Source: Ruegeria atlantica (GTDB lineage Bacteria > Pseudomonadota > Alphaproteobacteria > Rhodobacterales > Rhodobacteraceae). From it: a DNA stretch of 64,000 bases. The notes beneath the pieces were generated by a model. It did not search any database. It had not been told where the DNA came from and saw nothing but the letters and a program-made list of their open reading frames with translations. The stretch covers positions 1 through 64,000 of the forward strand of contig NZ_WQCF01000003.1 of the NCBI RefSeq assembly GCF_013032455.1. The letters are read 5' to 3'. The translations under genes and the position numbers were made by a program. Shown here piece after piece: positions 1 to 8,155 of this stretch; position 1 is the stretch's first letter; the number at the start of each line of letters is the position of its first letter.

Positions 1-57
1 AACCCAGTAGAACTCAACAAAGAAAACCTCAGCGAACTCTTTAAGAACGCGTTGTGA
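1..57 (+). CDS. C-terminal end of an unidentified protein (partial)
   Basis: The first 18 codons of the window are all sense codons in frame 1 and end in TGA. They encode a charged, helix-like tail ending in SELFKNAL. The start lies outside the window. A hairpin with terminator character follows about 30 bases after the stop, which supports a real gene end here. The family cannot be recognised from so short a tail. Confidence 0.4.
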   Translation, partial: NPVELNKENLSELFKNAL

Positions 58-85
58 GAAGCAATCAGCTGTGTCAACAACAACA

Positions 86-106
86 CCGGTCCGTTTTACG
101 GGCCGG
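86..106 (+). terminator. Hairpin after the upstream partial gene
   Basis: An 8-bp stem (CCGGTCCG paired with CGGGCCGG, one G-U pair) encloses a TTTTA loop. It is followed by TTCGTT. It sits between the partial gene and the DMT transporter. The T-run is short, so termination may be inefficient. Confidence 0.45.
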
Positions 107-132
107 TTCGTTAATGAGCAGGAGAGTCGAAC

Positions 133-972
133 GTGACTGTGTTTGTCATCGTCATCATTCTGACGGCGGCTTTGCTGCACGCGGTTTGGAATGCCATCGT
201 CAAAACTGCTGCTGACCGGACAACAACCCTTGGTCTGGTGGCTCTGGGGCATGTCATACCTGCGTCAGTCATGGTGATGCTCCTGCCGCTTCCGAGCGCC
301 GAGAGCTTTATCTACATCCTGCTCTCGACCGTGGTGCATTTTGGGTATTATTTCATGCTGGGTAAAGCCTATCAGCATGGTGATTTGAGCGTCGTTTATC
401 CGATTGCCCGTGGCATCGTACCCGCGCTGGTGTCGCTTTGGGCGATGCTTTTGGTAGGCGAGGTTCTACCCCTGCAGGCCTGGGGTGGGATCGCATTGAT
501 CGCACTGGGAATACAACTAAGCAGCTGGAAAGCGCTACGCTCGGGCGTGGGCCGTGCGGCGTTGGGTTTTGCTGTCGGCACCGGTTTTTGCATTTCGGTC
601 TATTCCGTGGTCGACGGGATTGGGGTGCGGTTGTCGGGTAATACGCTTAGCTATTGGGCGTGGGGCGCGTTTTTGCATCTGTTCATCGCCGGGTTCGTTG
701 GCGTGCGGAAACGAGACACGCTGGCGCAGCTACCAGCAAAAGTGTGGATGATCGGCCTTTTGGGTGGTCTGGTGTCGATGACCGCTTATGGTCTCGTTCT
801 TTATGCCAAGAATTTCGCTCCATTGGGCGCGGTATCAGCGCTGAGGGAAACCTCCGTCATATTCGCCGCGCTGATCGGATTTATTTTCCTGCACGAGGGC
901 AATTGGATGCGCCGTCTGGGCGCGGCCGTTCTGATGGCGCTTGGCGTGGCACTGATCGGGTTGGCTGTATAG
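133..972 (+). CDS. DMT-superfamily (EamA) membrane transporter
   Basis: This 279-residue protein is almost entirely hydrophobic and can be read as about ten membrane helices arranged as two EamA-type halves. The first half opens with a helix followed by HAVWNAIVK and contains the Tyr/Pro-rich stretch LSVVYPIARG near residues 85-94. The second half repeats the pattern and ends in the typical GAALMALGVALI-like helix. The family exports or imports small metabolites such as amino acids or sugars across the inner membrane; the substrate cannot be told from sequence. An AGGAGAG ribosome site precedes the ATG. It appears to be a single-gene unit between the hairpin at 86-106 and the palindrome at 1004-1024. 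Confidence 0.85.
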   Translation: MTVFVIVIILTAALLHAVWNAIVKTAADRTTTLGLVALGHVIPASVMVMLLPLPSAESFIYILLSTVVHFGYYFMLGKAYQHGDLSVVYPIARGIVPALVSLWAMLLVGEVLPLQAWGGIALIALGIQLSSWKALRSGVGRAALGFAVGTGFCISVYSVVDGIGVRLSGNTLSYWAWGAFLHLFIAGFVGVRKRDTLAQLPAKVWMIGLLGGLVSMTAYGLVLYAKNFAPLGAVSALRETSVIFAALIGFIFLHEGNWMRRLGAAVLMALGVALIGLAV

Positions 973-1003
973 CCTCGGAACGTTGCCTTGCTGAATACGC
1001 CCT

Positions 1004-1024
1004 TTATATCTCATAGTGATATAA
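1004..1024. promoter_or_regulatory. Palindromic operator candidate upstream of the hydrolase gene
   Basis: TTATATC and GATATAA form a perfect 7-bp inverted repeat separated by seven bases, 16 bases before the ATG of the next gene. It is AT-rich in a GC-rich neighbourhood and lies where promoter and operator would be expected. The spacing is typical of dimeric winged-helix repressors. The cognate regulator is unknown and not adjacent. Confidence 0.4.
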
Positions 1025-1040
1025 GTAGAGGGGCGTTTTT

Positions 1041-1811
1041 ATGACCAAAGAGATTGTTTTGATCCACGGAGCCTTTGCCGGGCCGTGGTGCATGCAGGAT
1101 TATGCGGGGTTCTTCCGCGATCGGGGCTGGACCGTACACACCCCGGCGCTGCGGTATCATGACAAAGATCCAAGGGCCGAACCCGATCCCCGACTGACTG
1201 ATACCAGCGTGATGGACTATGCAAATGACATTGCCGAATTCGTGCAGGGGTTGGAGAGCAAGCCCGCCATCCTCGGTCACGCCATCGCGGGTGTTGTGGC
1301 GCAGCAGGTGGCGGCGCGTGGGTTGGCCAGCGCAATCGTCCTGATCAACCCGAACGCGGCGTGGGGGACGTTGCCCGAAACTGACGACGAACGCGCCATC
1401 CCGCGCGCGCTGATGGAGGGTGGGGCGTTTTGGAAACAGCCTATGCGGGTTGAGTTTGGCCTGATGGCCCCCTTCGCGCTCAACAAAATGCCGCGTGCGC
1501 AACAGCGCGAGGTTTTCAAGCAGTTGGGCGCCGAAAGCGGGCGGGTGATGTTCGAGATGTTTTTCTGGATGTTCGACGACCACCACGCGATGAAGGTGGA
1601 TATCGGCAAGGTCGACTGCCCGGTGCTGATCGTCTCGGGTACCGAGGATCGAGCCGTGAACCCCGACACCTGTCGTGCGCTTGCAAAGCTATATGGAGAC
1701 CGCGCGACATTCATGCCCGTGGAAAACCACGCGCATTTTCTGTTCATGGAACCCGGCTGGGAAAAACCCGCCGAACAGATCGCAGACTGGCTGGACCAGA
1801 AAGTGGGCTAG
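1041..1811 (+). CDS. Alpha/beta hydrolase-fold protein with an Ala at the nucleophile position
   Basis: The 256-residue protein has the alpha/beta hydrolase layout: an oxyanion-type HGAF motif near residue 9, a nucleophile elbow near residues 80-85, an acid in SGTEDRAVNPD near 200, and a late His in NHAHFLF near 230. The elbow reads GHAIAG rather than GHSxGG, so the catalytic Ser is replaced by Ala. The codon is GCC, not a near-stop or ambiguous triplet. The fold is therefore clear but ordinary Ser-hydrolase chemistry is not expected. It may act as a non-hydrolytic enzyme or a ligand-binding protein. A GAGGGG ribosome site precedes the ATG, and a palindrome lies just upstream. Confidence 0.8.
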   Translation: MTKEIVLIHGAFAGPWCMQDYAGFFRDRGWTVHTPALRYHDKDPRAEPDPRLTDTSVMDYANDIAEFVQGLESKPAILGHAIAGVVAQQVAARGLASAIVLINPNAAWGTLPETDDERAIPRALMEGGAFWKQPMRVEFGLMAPFALNKMPRAQQREVFKQLGAESGRVMFEMFFWMFDDHHAMKVDIGKVDCPVLIVSGTEDRAVNPDTCRALAKLYGDRATFMPVENHAHFLFMEPGWEKPAEQIADWLDQKVG

Positions 1812-1828
1812 GGCGCCCACCCGCGGCT

Positions 1829-2110
1829 TTAGTTGTTGGTCGAGAATGTGCTCTGTGGTTTCCATTTTAGCGTGCCGTCACTTTCGCGATGGCAACGGAG
1901 CAAGCGTTCCTGGATCGTGCTGATCGTTTCAGTGACAGTGTTGTCGCCGGTCAGCAGAACAAAGGCGTCCTGCGAATAGGCCATGCCGTCGTAATAGCAG
2001 AACCGCGTCTCAGCGCCGTCCGGTATTGGTGAAGCAGTGCTGAGCGTCTGCTGTGCAGTCGCTTGTGTGGCCAGTAGGGCAAAAGCCAGCCCGAGTGTTA
2101 GTGTTTTCAT
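1829..2110 (-). CDS. Small secreted protein of unknown function
   Basis: The 93-residue product starts with a classical signal peptide (MKTLTLGLAFALLATQATA) with a likely cut before QQTLS. The mature part of about 74 residues has two Cys (FCYYDG and LLRCHRE) that could form a disulfide. I chose the ATG at 2110 because a GGGAGG ribosome site stands before it and the signal peptide begins there; an upstream in-frame start would add a charged tail. It resembles small periplasmic proteins common in Rhodobacteraceae, including the disrupted one at 15413-15706. Function is unknown. Confidence 0.7.
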   Translation of the reverse strand: MKTLTLGLAFALLATQATAQQTLSTASPIPDGAETRFCYYDGMAYSQDAFVLLTGDNTVTETISTIQERLLRCHRESDGTLKWKPQSTFSTNN

Positions 2111-2396
2111 GTCGTCCTCCCGTTCGGATATCCGTTTTTCAAATTGGGTCTTGGACGCTCGGAACCTCAAATGTCGTTCTTCAATGACGGTTTGAGAGTA
2201 AGTGTGAACGAGATCAACGGGTTAGGCAAGGGGTGTGTTTGTGTGCCGCTCGTTGGGACGTCCCGCGCTATCCGCCCAATGTTTGATGCAAAGCATCAAT
2301 CACGCGCCCGACCCGACCCATGGACGGGTGCCTTACGCACGCACCCTCTGGCCGGGCGCGAGATATGTTGGGCAGTGCTGAGAATGTTCAGCCACT

Positions 2397-3065
2397 TCAT
2401 TGTTTTCCAGTCCAATTCGCCTCTATCGAAACGATACGATTGTCCTCGGAAAGTCGCATATTGAATGCGTACCCACCGATTCTATAGCCGTTGGCGAAAA
2501 TGTAGAACAGCAGGCTTTTGCGTGCCATGTACCGGTCTTTGAACACAGCCCCACTCCATTTGGCCGAAAGGGTTTGCATGGGTTGAGTTTCGTATCGCGG
2601 TTTGTAGCTTTCGGAACGTGAATTATTTGGTCCGTTTATTCTGAAGCCATGGTAGTCAAACCAGTCTTTTAGAGATTCTACGTCTCCTAAGCTGCGCGCG
2701 ATGCGGAAAACGCAGACTTCAGCAGCGTGACCAAACCCCACTCGATCCCAATCTATCTTTAGTAGGTTCGGTTTTTCTTTAAGCTTCTCACTTTTCATAA
2801 GGCAATCGCGTACGTCAGAGTAATTACGTATGGAGCGCCTATAACTTAGCCACTTGTTGCTGTGTTTATCGACGACATGCCCGGAAAACATGTAGGGATC
2901 AGTGGCTTGAGTGGCTAAGTGATTAAATTCGATTACGCAGTTGTCATTAGGGCGGCAATGCTCCCAATTATTCTCTAGGTTATTCTCTGATAGTGCGGCC
3001 AACGCACTGCCAAGCCAAAAAACTAATGCCGCACAGACATTAAAAGAAAAAAAGAGCTTCGCCAT
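2397..3065 (-). CDS. Hypothetical exported protein, AT-rich orphan
   Basis: The 222-residue product begins with a signal-like segment (KLFFSFNVCAALVFWLGSALA) and is then a soluble, Cys-containing domain with no family I recognise. Cys residues at CRPNDNC, DCLMK and EVCVF could form disulfides. The base composition is visibly more AT-rich than the flanking genes, and it sits alone between two gene-poor stretches, which suggests recent acquisition. The ATG at 3065 is preferred; a GTG five codons upstream is possible. The reading frame is long enough to be credible, but conservation is untested. Confidence 0.55.
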   Translation of the reverse strand: MAKLFFSFNVCAALVFWLGSALAALSENNLENNWEHCRPNDNCVIEFNHLATQATDPYMFSGHVVDKHSNKWLSYRRSIRNYSDVRDCLMKSEKLKEKPNLLKIDWDRVGFGHAAEVCVFRIARSLGDVESLKDWFDYHGFRINGPNNSRSESYKPRYETQPMQTLSAKWSGAVFKDRYMARKSLLFYIFANGYRIGGYAFNMRLSEDNRIVSIEANWTGKQ

Positions 3066-3222
3066 CCACTTCACCGACACAGCTGAAAGGTTGATGAACT
3101 TGACCTTTTTAACCTATATGCGGCGCAAAATGATACCAGTCAGGTATACCCGACCGTCTAGGTGAGCAGGTAGAGATAGCAGAGTTACCTTTCGTCTTTT
3201 GTGGAAGAGTTGAACCTCGTCC

Positions 3223-5181
3223 TCAAACATCCAACTCCTCCACAAACCGCGCGTTCTCCTGAATGTACTGGAACCGCAGTTCGGGTTTTTTGCCCATCAG
3301 GCGTTCGACAAGGTCACCGGTCTCGCCGGGTTCGTCCTCGTCGATAGTGACCCGGATTAGTTTGCGCGAGGCCGGGTCCATCGTGGTCTCTTTCAGGTCC
3401 TTGGCGTCCATTTCGCCCAGACCCTTGAAGCGGGACACGTCGATCTTGCCCTTGCCGCCCAGACCTTTCTCAAGCCACTCATCTCGCTCGGCCTCGTCCA
3501 GGCAATAGACGCGCTTGGCGCCTTGGGTCAGACGATACAAAGGCGGGCAGGCGAGGTACAGGTGGCCCGCGTCGATCATCGGCCGCATCTGGGTAAAGAA
3601 GAACGTCATCAGCAAGGACGCGATATGCGCCCCGTCCACATCCGCGTCGGTCATGATGATGACCTTGTCATAGCGCAGGTCGTCGACGTTGAACTTGGTA
3701 CCAAGGCCCACACCCAGAGCTTGAGTCAAATCGTTGATCTCGGCATTGGTGCCCAGTTTTGAACTGGCTGCGCCCAGCACGTTCAGGATCTTGCCGCGCA
3801 GGGGCAGCAGGGCCTGTGTCTTACGATCCCGGCCCATTTTGGCAGAGCCGCCCGCCGAGTCGCCCTCGACGATGAATAATTCCGTTCCGTCGCGTGTTGA
3901 ACTACTACAGTCCACCAATTTGCCGGGAAGACGAAGTTTCTTAGTGGCGGACTTGCGTTGTGTTTCCTTCTCGGCCCGTCGGCGCAGGCGTTCTTCGGCC
4001 CTCAGGATGAGGAAGTCGAGGATCGCCCCGGCGGATTTCGTGTCGGCCGCCAGCCAGTTGTCGAAATGGTCGCGGACCGAGTTTTCGACCAGCCGCTGCG
4101 CCTCGACCGTGGCAAGACGGTCCTTGGTCTGGCCCACGAATTCTGGCTCACTGATGAAACACGACACCAAAGCGCAACCGCCGGTGATCAGGTCATCGCG
4201 GGTAATCTGACCCGCCTTCTTGTTGTTGATCAGTTCCCCATAGGCCTTGATCCCCTTGAGGACAGCGGCCCAGAATCCGGCAACATGGGTGCCGCCTTCG
4301 GGTGTGGGGACGGTGTTACAGTAGGACTGAATGAACCCGTCGCGCGAGGGCGTCCAGTTGATTGCCCATTCGACCTTGCCGGGGGTGCCGAACTTTTCCC
4401 GAAAATCCACGGTACCTGCAAAGGGCTGCTCGGCATAGGTGGAGGAGCCGTTCATCGTTTCCTTCAGGTAATCCGACAGGCCGCCGGGGAAGTGGAAGCT
4501 GGCCTCGGTCGGTGTTTCGCCGTCGTCGATGGCCGATTTCCAGCGGATTTCTACGCCCGAGAATAGGTAAGCCTTGGAGCGGATGGATTTAAAAAGACGC
4601 GCCGGCTTGAACTTATGATGGCCGAATATCTCGGCATCGGCGTGAAAGGTCACGGTGGTGCCGCGCCGATTGGGGGCCGCACCGACTTTTTCGACAGGAC
4701 CCAGAGGGATACCGCGCGAGAACCGCTGTTCGAACAGCGTCTTGTCGCGGGCCACCTGAACGACCATGGAATCTGACAGAGCATTCACCACCGATGCGCC
4801 CACGCCATGCAGACCACCCGAAGTCTGATAGGCTTTGCCCGAGAACTTGCCGCCTGCGTGCAGGGTGCACAGAATGACCTCAAGCGCCGATTTGTCGGGG
4901 AACTTTGGGTGCGGGTCGATCGGAATACCGCGCCCGTTGTCGCGTACGGTCAGGGCATAGTCTGCGTGCAGTTCGACCTCGATCCGGTTCGCGTGACCTG
5001 CCACCGCCTCGTCCATCGAGTTGTCGAGGATTTCGGCGACCATATGGTGCAGTGCGCGCTCATCCGTGCCGCCGATATACATACCGGGGCGTTTTCTGAC
5101 CGGCTCCAGACCTTCCAGCACCTCGATCGAGGAGGCGTCATAGGTCGCGGTCGCGCTGGGTGTCAACAGATCGTCGGGCAT
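3223..5181 (-). CDS. parE: DNA topoisomerase IV subunit B
   Basis: ParE provides the ATPase half of topoisomerase IV, which decatenates daughter chromosomes together with ParC. The GHKL ATPase signatures are present in order: EILDNSMDEA, DNGRGIPI and GLHGVGASVVNALS. A transducer domain follows, then the TOPRIM motifs VEGDSAGG and TDADVDGAHI, and the FKGLGEM motif near the end. A length of about 652 residues is usual for alphaproteobacterial ParE and shorter than GyrB, which carries a C-terminal insertion. I start at the ATG giving MPDDLL because the conserved region begins shortly after; an ATG 11 codons upstream is also possible. parC is not in the window. Confidence 0.95.
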   Translation of the reverse strand: MPDDLLTPSATATYDASSIEVLEGLEPVRKRPGMYIGGTDERALHHMVAEILDNSMDEAVAGHANRIEVELHADYALTVRDNGRGIPIDPHPKFPDKSALEVILCTLHAGGKFSGKAYQTSGGLHGVGASVVNALSDSMVVQVARDKTLFEQRFSRGIPLGPVEKVGAAPNRRGTTVTFHADAEIFGHHKFKPARLFKSIRSKAYLFSGVEIRWKSAIDDGETPTEASFHFPGGLSDYLKETMNGSSTYAEQPFAGTVDFREKFGTPGKVEWAINWTPSRDGFIQSYCNTVPTPEGGTHVAGFWAAVLKGIKAYGELINNKKAGQITRDDLITGGCALVSCFISEPEFVGQTKDRLATVEAQRLVENSVRDHFDNWLAADTKSAGAILDFLILRAEERLRRRAEKETQRKSATKKLRLPGKLVDCSSSTRDGTELFIVEGDSAGGSAKMGRDRKTQALLPLRGKILNVLGAASSKLGTNAEINDLTQALGVGLGTKFNVDDLRYDKVIIMTDADVDGAHIASLLMTFFFTQMRPMIDAGHLYLACPPLYRLTQGAKRVYCLDEAERDEWLEKGLGGKGKIDVSRFKGLGEMDAKDLKETTMDPASRKLIRVTIDEDEPGETGDLVERLMGKKPELRFQYIQENARFVEELDV

Positions 5182-5329
5182 TGGTGCTGCTCTTGTTTTT
5201 GGGTTTGGTCCCATTATGGCAGGTGATGTGGTCCGGGGAAAGAGGGGCGCGAGGTCTTGTGGGAGATTGGCTGAAGTGGGGACCGAAAAGCTGAGCCATA
5301 AATGCGCTGACCTGCAGACCAGTCTGGAG

Positions 5330-6169
5330 TTATTGAGGTTTTTCAGCCGTCAAGCACACCCCCCCGATCCGCCGATTTTGCACGTCACTTACGAATTGAG
5401 CGTACATCTTCAGGAAATCATTCCCTTTGGAGGGGTTGCCGGCGCGTTCGGCCTCGGCATCAAGCGTTTGATACATACTGAGCCGCCGCGCCAGAATCTC
5501 GCCCCAAGATGCAGTGACATCTTCGGAGGAGATGACCTCGAACCCCGTTTGTTTCAATTGGGCCTCATATTCGGGAATGCTCAGCAGAGACTGGCAGGCA
5601 AAGCGCTGTCGATATTGCTCCATTTCGTCTTCGGGCAGTGGTGTGTGCATCACCCAGTCGGTAAAGGCAAAGCGTCCACCCGGGCGCAGAACGCGAAACA
5701 CTTCGGCCAGGGCTTTGGATTTGTCGGGGATGTGCAGGAAGGATTCCTGGCTGACCGCGGCGTCGAATCTTTCCCCTTCAAACGGCAAGTCCATCGCGCT
5801 GCCCAATACCGGGTGAACCTGGTCCTGCAATCCGACCAGGGTATTCAGTTCATTCGCACCATCTACCCGGTTGGGGCTGATATCGACCCCAGTTACATCA
5901 ACACCAAGTTCGGACGCGTACCAGCGTGCAGGCCCGCACAGCCCGGAACAGACATCCAGCACGCAGTCGCCGGATTTCATCTGTGCCTTTTCCGCCAGCC
6001 GGGCATTTGCGTTCAGCCCATCGTAGTGATCCTGATCATAGGGGTAGAGTTCCTGCGGCGTGATATCTGCTGCCGAACCACGAAGGTTTGTCAGTTTCGT
6101 CAAAATATGCGGCGCCGAGATTGGATGATTGGCATACCAATCCGCGACAGTTTTTTCCGCCATTTCCAT
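5330..6169 (-). CDS. SAM-dependent methyltransferase, sarcosine/dimethylglycine N-methyltransferase-like
   Basis: The 279-residue class I methyltransferase has the SAM-binding loop VLDVCSGLCGPARW near residues 69-82, an acidic end of strand 2 (GVDISPNRV), and post-motif III LRPGGRFAFTDW. The GPAR extension of the first loop is characteristic of the glycine-sarcosine/dimethylglycine methyltransferase and UbiE/Coq5-like branch, so a small amine acceptor is plausible but unproven. A GGGAGG ribosome site precedes the ATG at 6169; a second ATG lies two codons later. It is divergent from the AhpD-like gene. If it methylates glycine derivatives it would run opposite to the demethylating enzymes elsewhere in the window. 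Confidence 0.75.
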   Translation of the reverse strand: MEMAEKTVADWYANHPISAPHILTKLTNLRGSAADITPQELYPYDQDHYDGLNANARLAEKAQMKSGDCVLDVCSGLCGPARWYASELGVDVTGVDISPNRVDGANELNTLVGLQDQVHPVLGSAMDLPFEGERFDAAVSQESFLHIPDKSKALAEVFRVLRPGGRFAFTDWVMHTPLPEDEMEQYRQRFACQSLLSIPEYEAQLKQTGFEVISSEDVTASWGEILARRLSMYQTLDAEAERAGNPSKGNDFLKMYAQFVSDVQNRRIGGVCLTAEKPQ

Positions 6170-6286
6170 AAGATACTCCCTCCCTTGCCTTTGGTCAGCT
6201 TAGCCTGACATGGTAGGCCAATCCAGTTTCGTCTCGCAAAGACCGAGGTCGGGTTTGGAAAGGCAAGGTAATAGCAAGGGGATCAT

Positions 6287-6895
6287 ATGAGCTGGATTAA
6301 GACCGTTCCATTTGACGAAGCCACCGGTAAGCTCAGGAAGCTGTACGAGCGGGTAACGGGACCGGACAACAACGTGGACAACATCATGATGGCGCATTCT
6401 CTGCGGCCGCATTCGATGGAAGGCCATATGGCGCTGTACAAGAACGTCCTTCATCATTCGGCCAATAAAATACCCAAGTGGTTTCTTGAGGTCTTGGGAG
6501 TTTGGGTCAGTTCCTTGAATCGGTGTAGCTATTGCGTTGAACATCACTTCAACGGCTTGCAGCGCCTGTTGGCGGACGAAAGTCGGGGCAATGCCATTCG
6601 TGCCGCGATCGAGATGGGAACTCCGGAAACAGCCCCTCTGGACTTGGCTCAGATTGCGGCGATGCGCTATGCCCGCAAACTGACCGAAGCGCCAGCGGAC
6701 TTGGTTCAGGCAGATGTGCAAGACCTACGGGACGCCGGTTGGGATGACGGCGAAATCCTCGAGATTAATCAGGTCTGCTCATATTTCTCATACGCGAACC
6801 GGACGGTTCTTGGATTGGGGTGCTCGACCGATGGAGATGTTCTGGGCCTGTCGCCCAACAATTCGGATGATCCGGCGGATTGGGGACACAGCTAG
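6287..6895 (+). CDS. AhpD/carboxymuconolactone-decarboxylase-like peroxidase-related protein
   Basis: The 202-residue protein carries the AhpD-type redox motif CSYCVEHH (C-x2-C-x3-H) near residue 81, embedded in an all-helical carboxymuconolactone-decarboxylase fold. Proteins of this subgroup are predicted thiol peroxidases or disulfide reductants in the cytoplasm. Length fits the uncharacterised peroxidase-related subfamily rather than true AhpD (about 175 residues). It is divergently transcribed from the methyltransferase gene, with about 115 bases between them for both promoters. No peroxiredoxin partner lies adjacent. Confidence 0.8.
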   Translation: MSWIKTVPFDEATGKLRKLYERVTGPDNNVDNIMMAHSLRPHSMEGHMALYKNVLHHSANKIPKWFLEVLGVWVSSLNRCSYCVEHHFNGLQRLLADESRGNAIRAAIEMGTPETAPLDLAQIAAMRYARKLTEAPADLVQADVQDLRDAGWDDGEILEINQVCSYFSYANRTVLGLGCSTDGDVLGLSPNNSDDPADWGHS

Positions 6896-7020
6896 GCGGT
6901 CGCTATCCAATCTGGGATGGCTTGCGCGACCTCCGGGATGCGGGTCATGCGATCCCATAGCGGAGCCATGTCATCCGGTCGCAAATGTCCTCCGGACGAT
7001 GAATTCCGAGCCCATAGTCT
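6892..7020 (-). pseudogene. Possible decayed C-terminal remnant (glutathione-transferase-like)
   Basis: The gap after the AhpD-like gene contains, on the minus strand, about 42 open codons ending in TAG. Their last part, LWDRMTRIPEVAQAIPDW, resembles the final helix of glutathione transferases (a Trp/Arg/Met helix followed by P-x-V-x-x-A). No upstream start or thioredoxin-like N-terminal domain remains. The resemblance is judged by eye only and may be chance; the TAG overlaps the stop of the AhpD-like gene. Confidence 0.2.
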
Positions 7021-7137
7021 GACTTCCTGCAAGCCGCATTCTCCTTGTTTCGAAGGCTGTCGATTTGACCCGGGTCAAAGCGCGAAACCGCATCTTCTGC
7101 TAGACGTTTTTGCGGATAGTGAAAAAGGAAAAATTGA

Positions 7138-8061
7138 ATGGAAGCTGTGGCACGAATTGAACAAAATCAACCCTCTGTAAAAATAGCCCCAACACCCGAA
7201 CTTGAACCGTCGCAACCCAGCCCCGAGCGAATTCGGCAGGCGTTCGAAAGCGGCAAATACCCCTATGCCCGCAAGATGGCGCGCCGCAAGTACGAGGCGC
7301 AGAAGGCGCAATTGCAGGCCGAACTGCTCAAGGTGCAGCTTTGGGCACAAGAGACAGGGCAGCGCTTTGTTTTGCTGTTTGAAGGCCGCGATGCTGCGGG
7401 CAAGGGCGGTACGATCAAGCGCTTCATGGAGCATCTGAATCCGCGTCAGGCACGGGTTGTGGCACTGAACAAACCGACCTGGGAAGAGAAGGGGCAGTGG
7501 TACTTTCAGCGCTATGTTCAGGAGTTGCCAACGGTTGGGGAAATGGTGTTCTACGACCGCTCGTGGTACAACCGTGCGGGTGTTGAGCGGGTGATGGGGT
7601 TCTGTTCCCCAAACGAATACCTGGAATTCATGCGACAGACGCCCGAGTTGGAGCGGATGCTGGTGCGCTCGGGTATCCAGCTTTACAAATACTGGTTCTC
7701 GGTCACGCAGCCAGAACAGCAGCGCCGGTTCAAGAGCCGGGAAACCGATCCGTTGAAACAGTGGAAACTGTCACCCATCGACAAGGCTAGCCTTGATAAG
7801 TGGGATGACTATACCGAGGCCAAAGAGGCGATGTTCTTCTACACTGACACCGCCGATGCGCCTTGGACCATCGTCAAATCGAACGACAAGAAGCGTGCCC
7901 GCCTGAACACCATGCGCCACTTCCTGTCGACGCTGGATTATCCGGACAAGGACCACGATATTGTTGGCCAGCCTGATCCGATGATCGTGGGACAGGCGCA
8001 TCACGTCATTCATCAGTCCGAGCATATTCTGGGCAATTCGCTGCATCCTGACGCCCGATGA
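7138..8061 (+). CDS. ppk2: Polyphosphate kinase 2
   Basis: PPK2 transfers phosphate between polyphosphate and nucleotides in the cytoplasm, usually making GTP/ATP or the reverse. The Walker A loop GRDAAGKGGTIKRF lies near residues 83-96, the Walker B-type motif FYDRSWYNRAGVERV near 138-152, and the lid-region Arg/Lys cluster (QRRFKSRETDPLKQWKLS) near 195-212. The 307-residue length and single domain fit the one-domain class I enzymes. About 45 N-terminal residues rich in Pro and Glu precede the catalytic domain. An AAGGA ribosome site is present. Confidence 0.93.
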   Translation: MEAVARIEQNQPSVKIAPTPELEPSQPSPERIRQAFESGKYPYARKMARRKYEAQKAQLQAELLKVQLWAQETGQRFVLLFEGRDAAGKGGTIKRFMEHLNPRQARVVALNKPTWEEKGQWYFQRYVQELPTVGEMVFYDRSWYNRAGVERVMGFCSPNEYLEFMRQTPELERMLVRSGIQLYKYWFSVTQPEQQRRFKSRETDPLKQWKLSPIDKASLDKWDDYTEAKEAMFFYTDTADAPWTIVKSNDKKRARLNTMRHFLSTLDYPDKDHDIVGQPDPMIVGQAHHVIHQSEHILGNSLHPDAR

Positions 8062-8123
8062 GTTAAGCAACCAATTGCCAGTAGTGTTGGTCTCACCTTG
8101 AAATTTAATTCATCGCCTCTTGT

Positions 8124-8140
8124 CCCGGCCTTTGGCCGGG
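8124..8140. other. Perfect GC hairpin between ppk2 and the MATE gene
   Basis: CCCGGCC and GGCCGGG form a perfect 7-bp stem with a TTT loop, 15 bases before the ATG of the MATE gene. No T-run follows on either strand, so it is not a canonical terminator. It could stall ribosomes or polymerase in the short leader, or protect an RNA end. Confidence 0.4.
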
Positions 8141-8155
8141 CATAAGGCTGATGAA

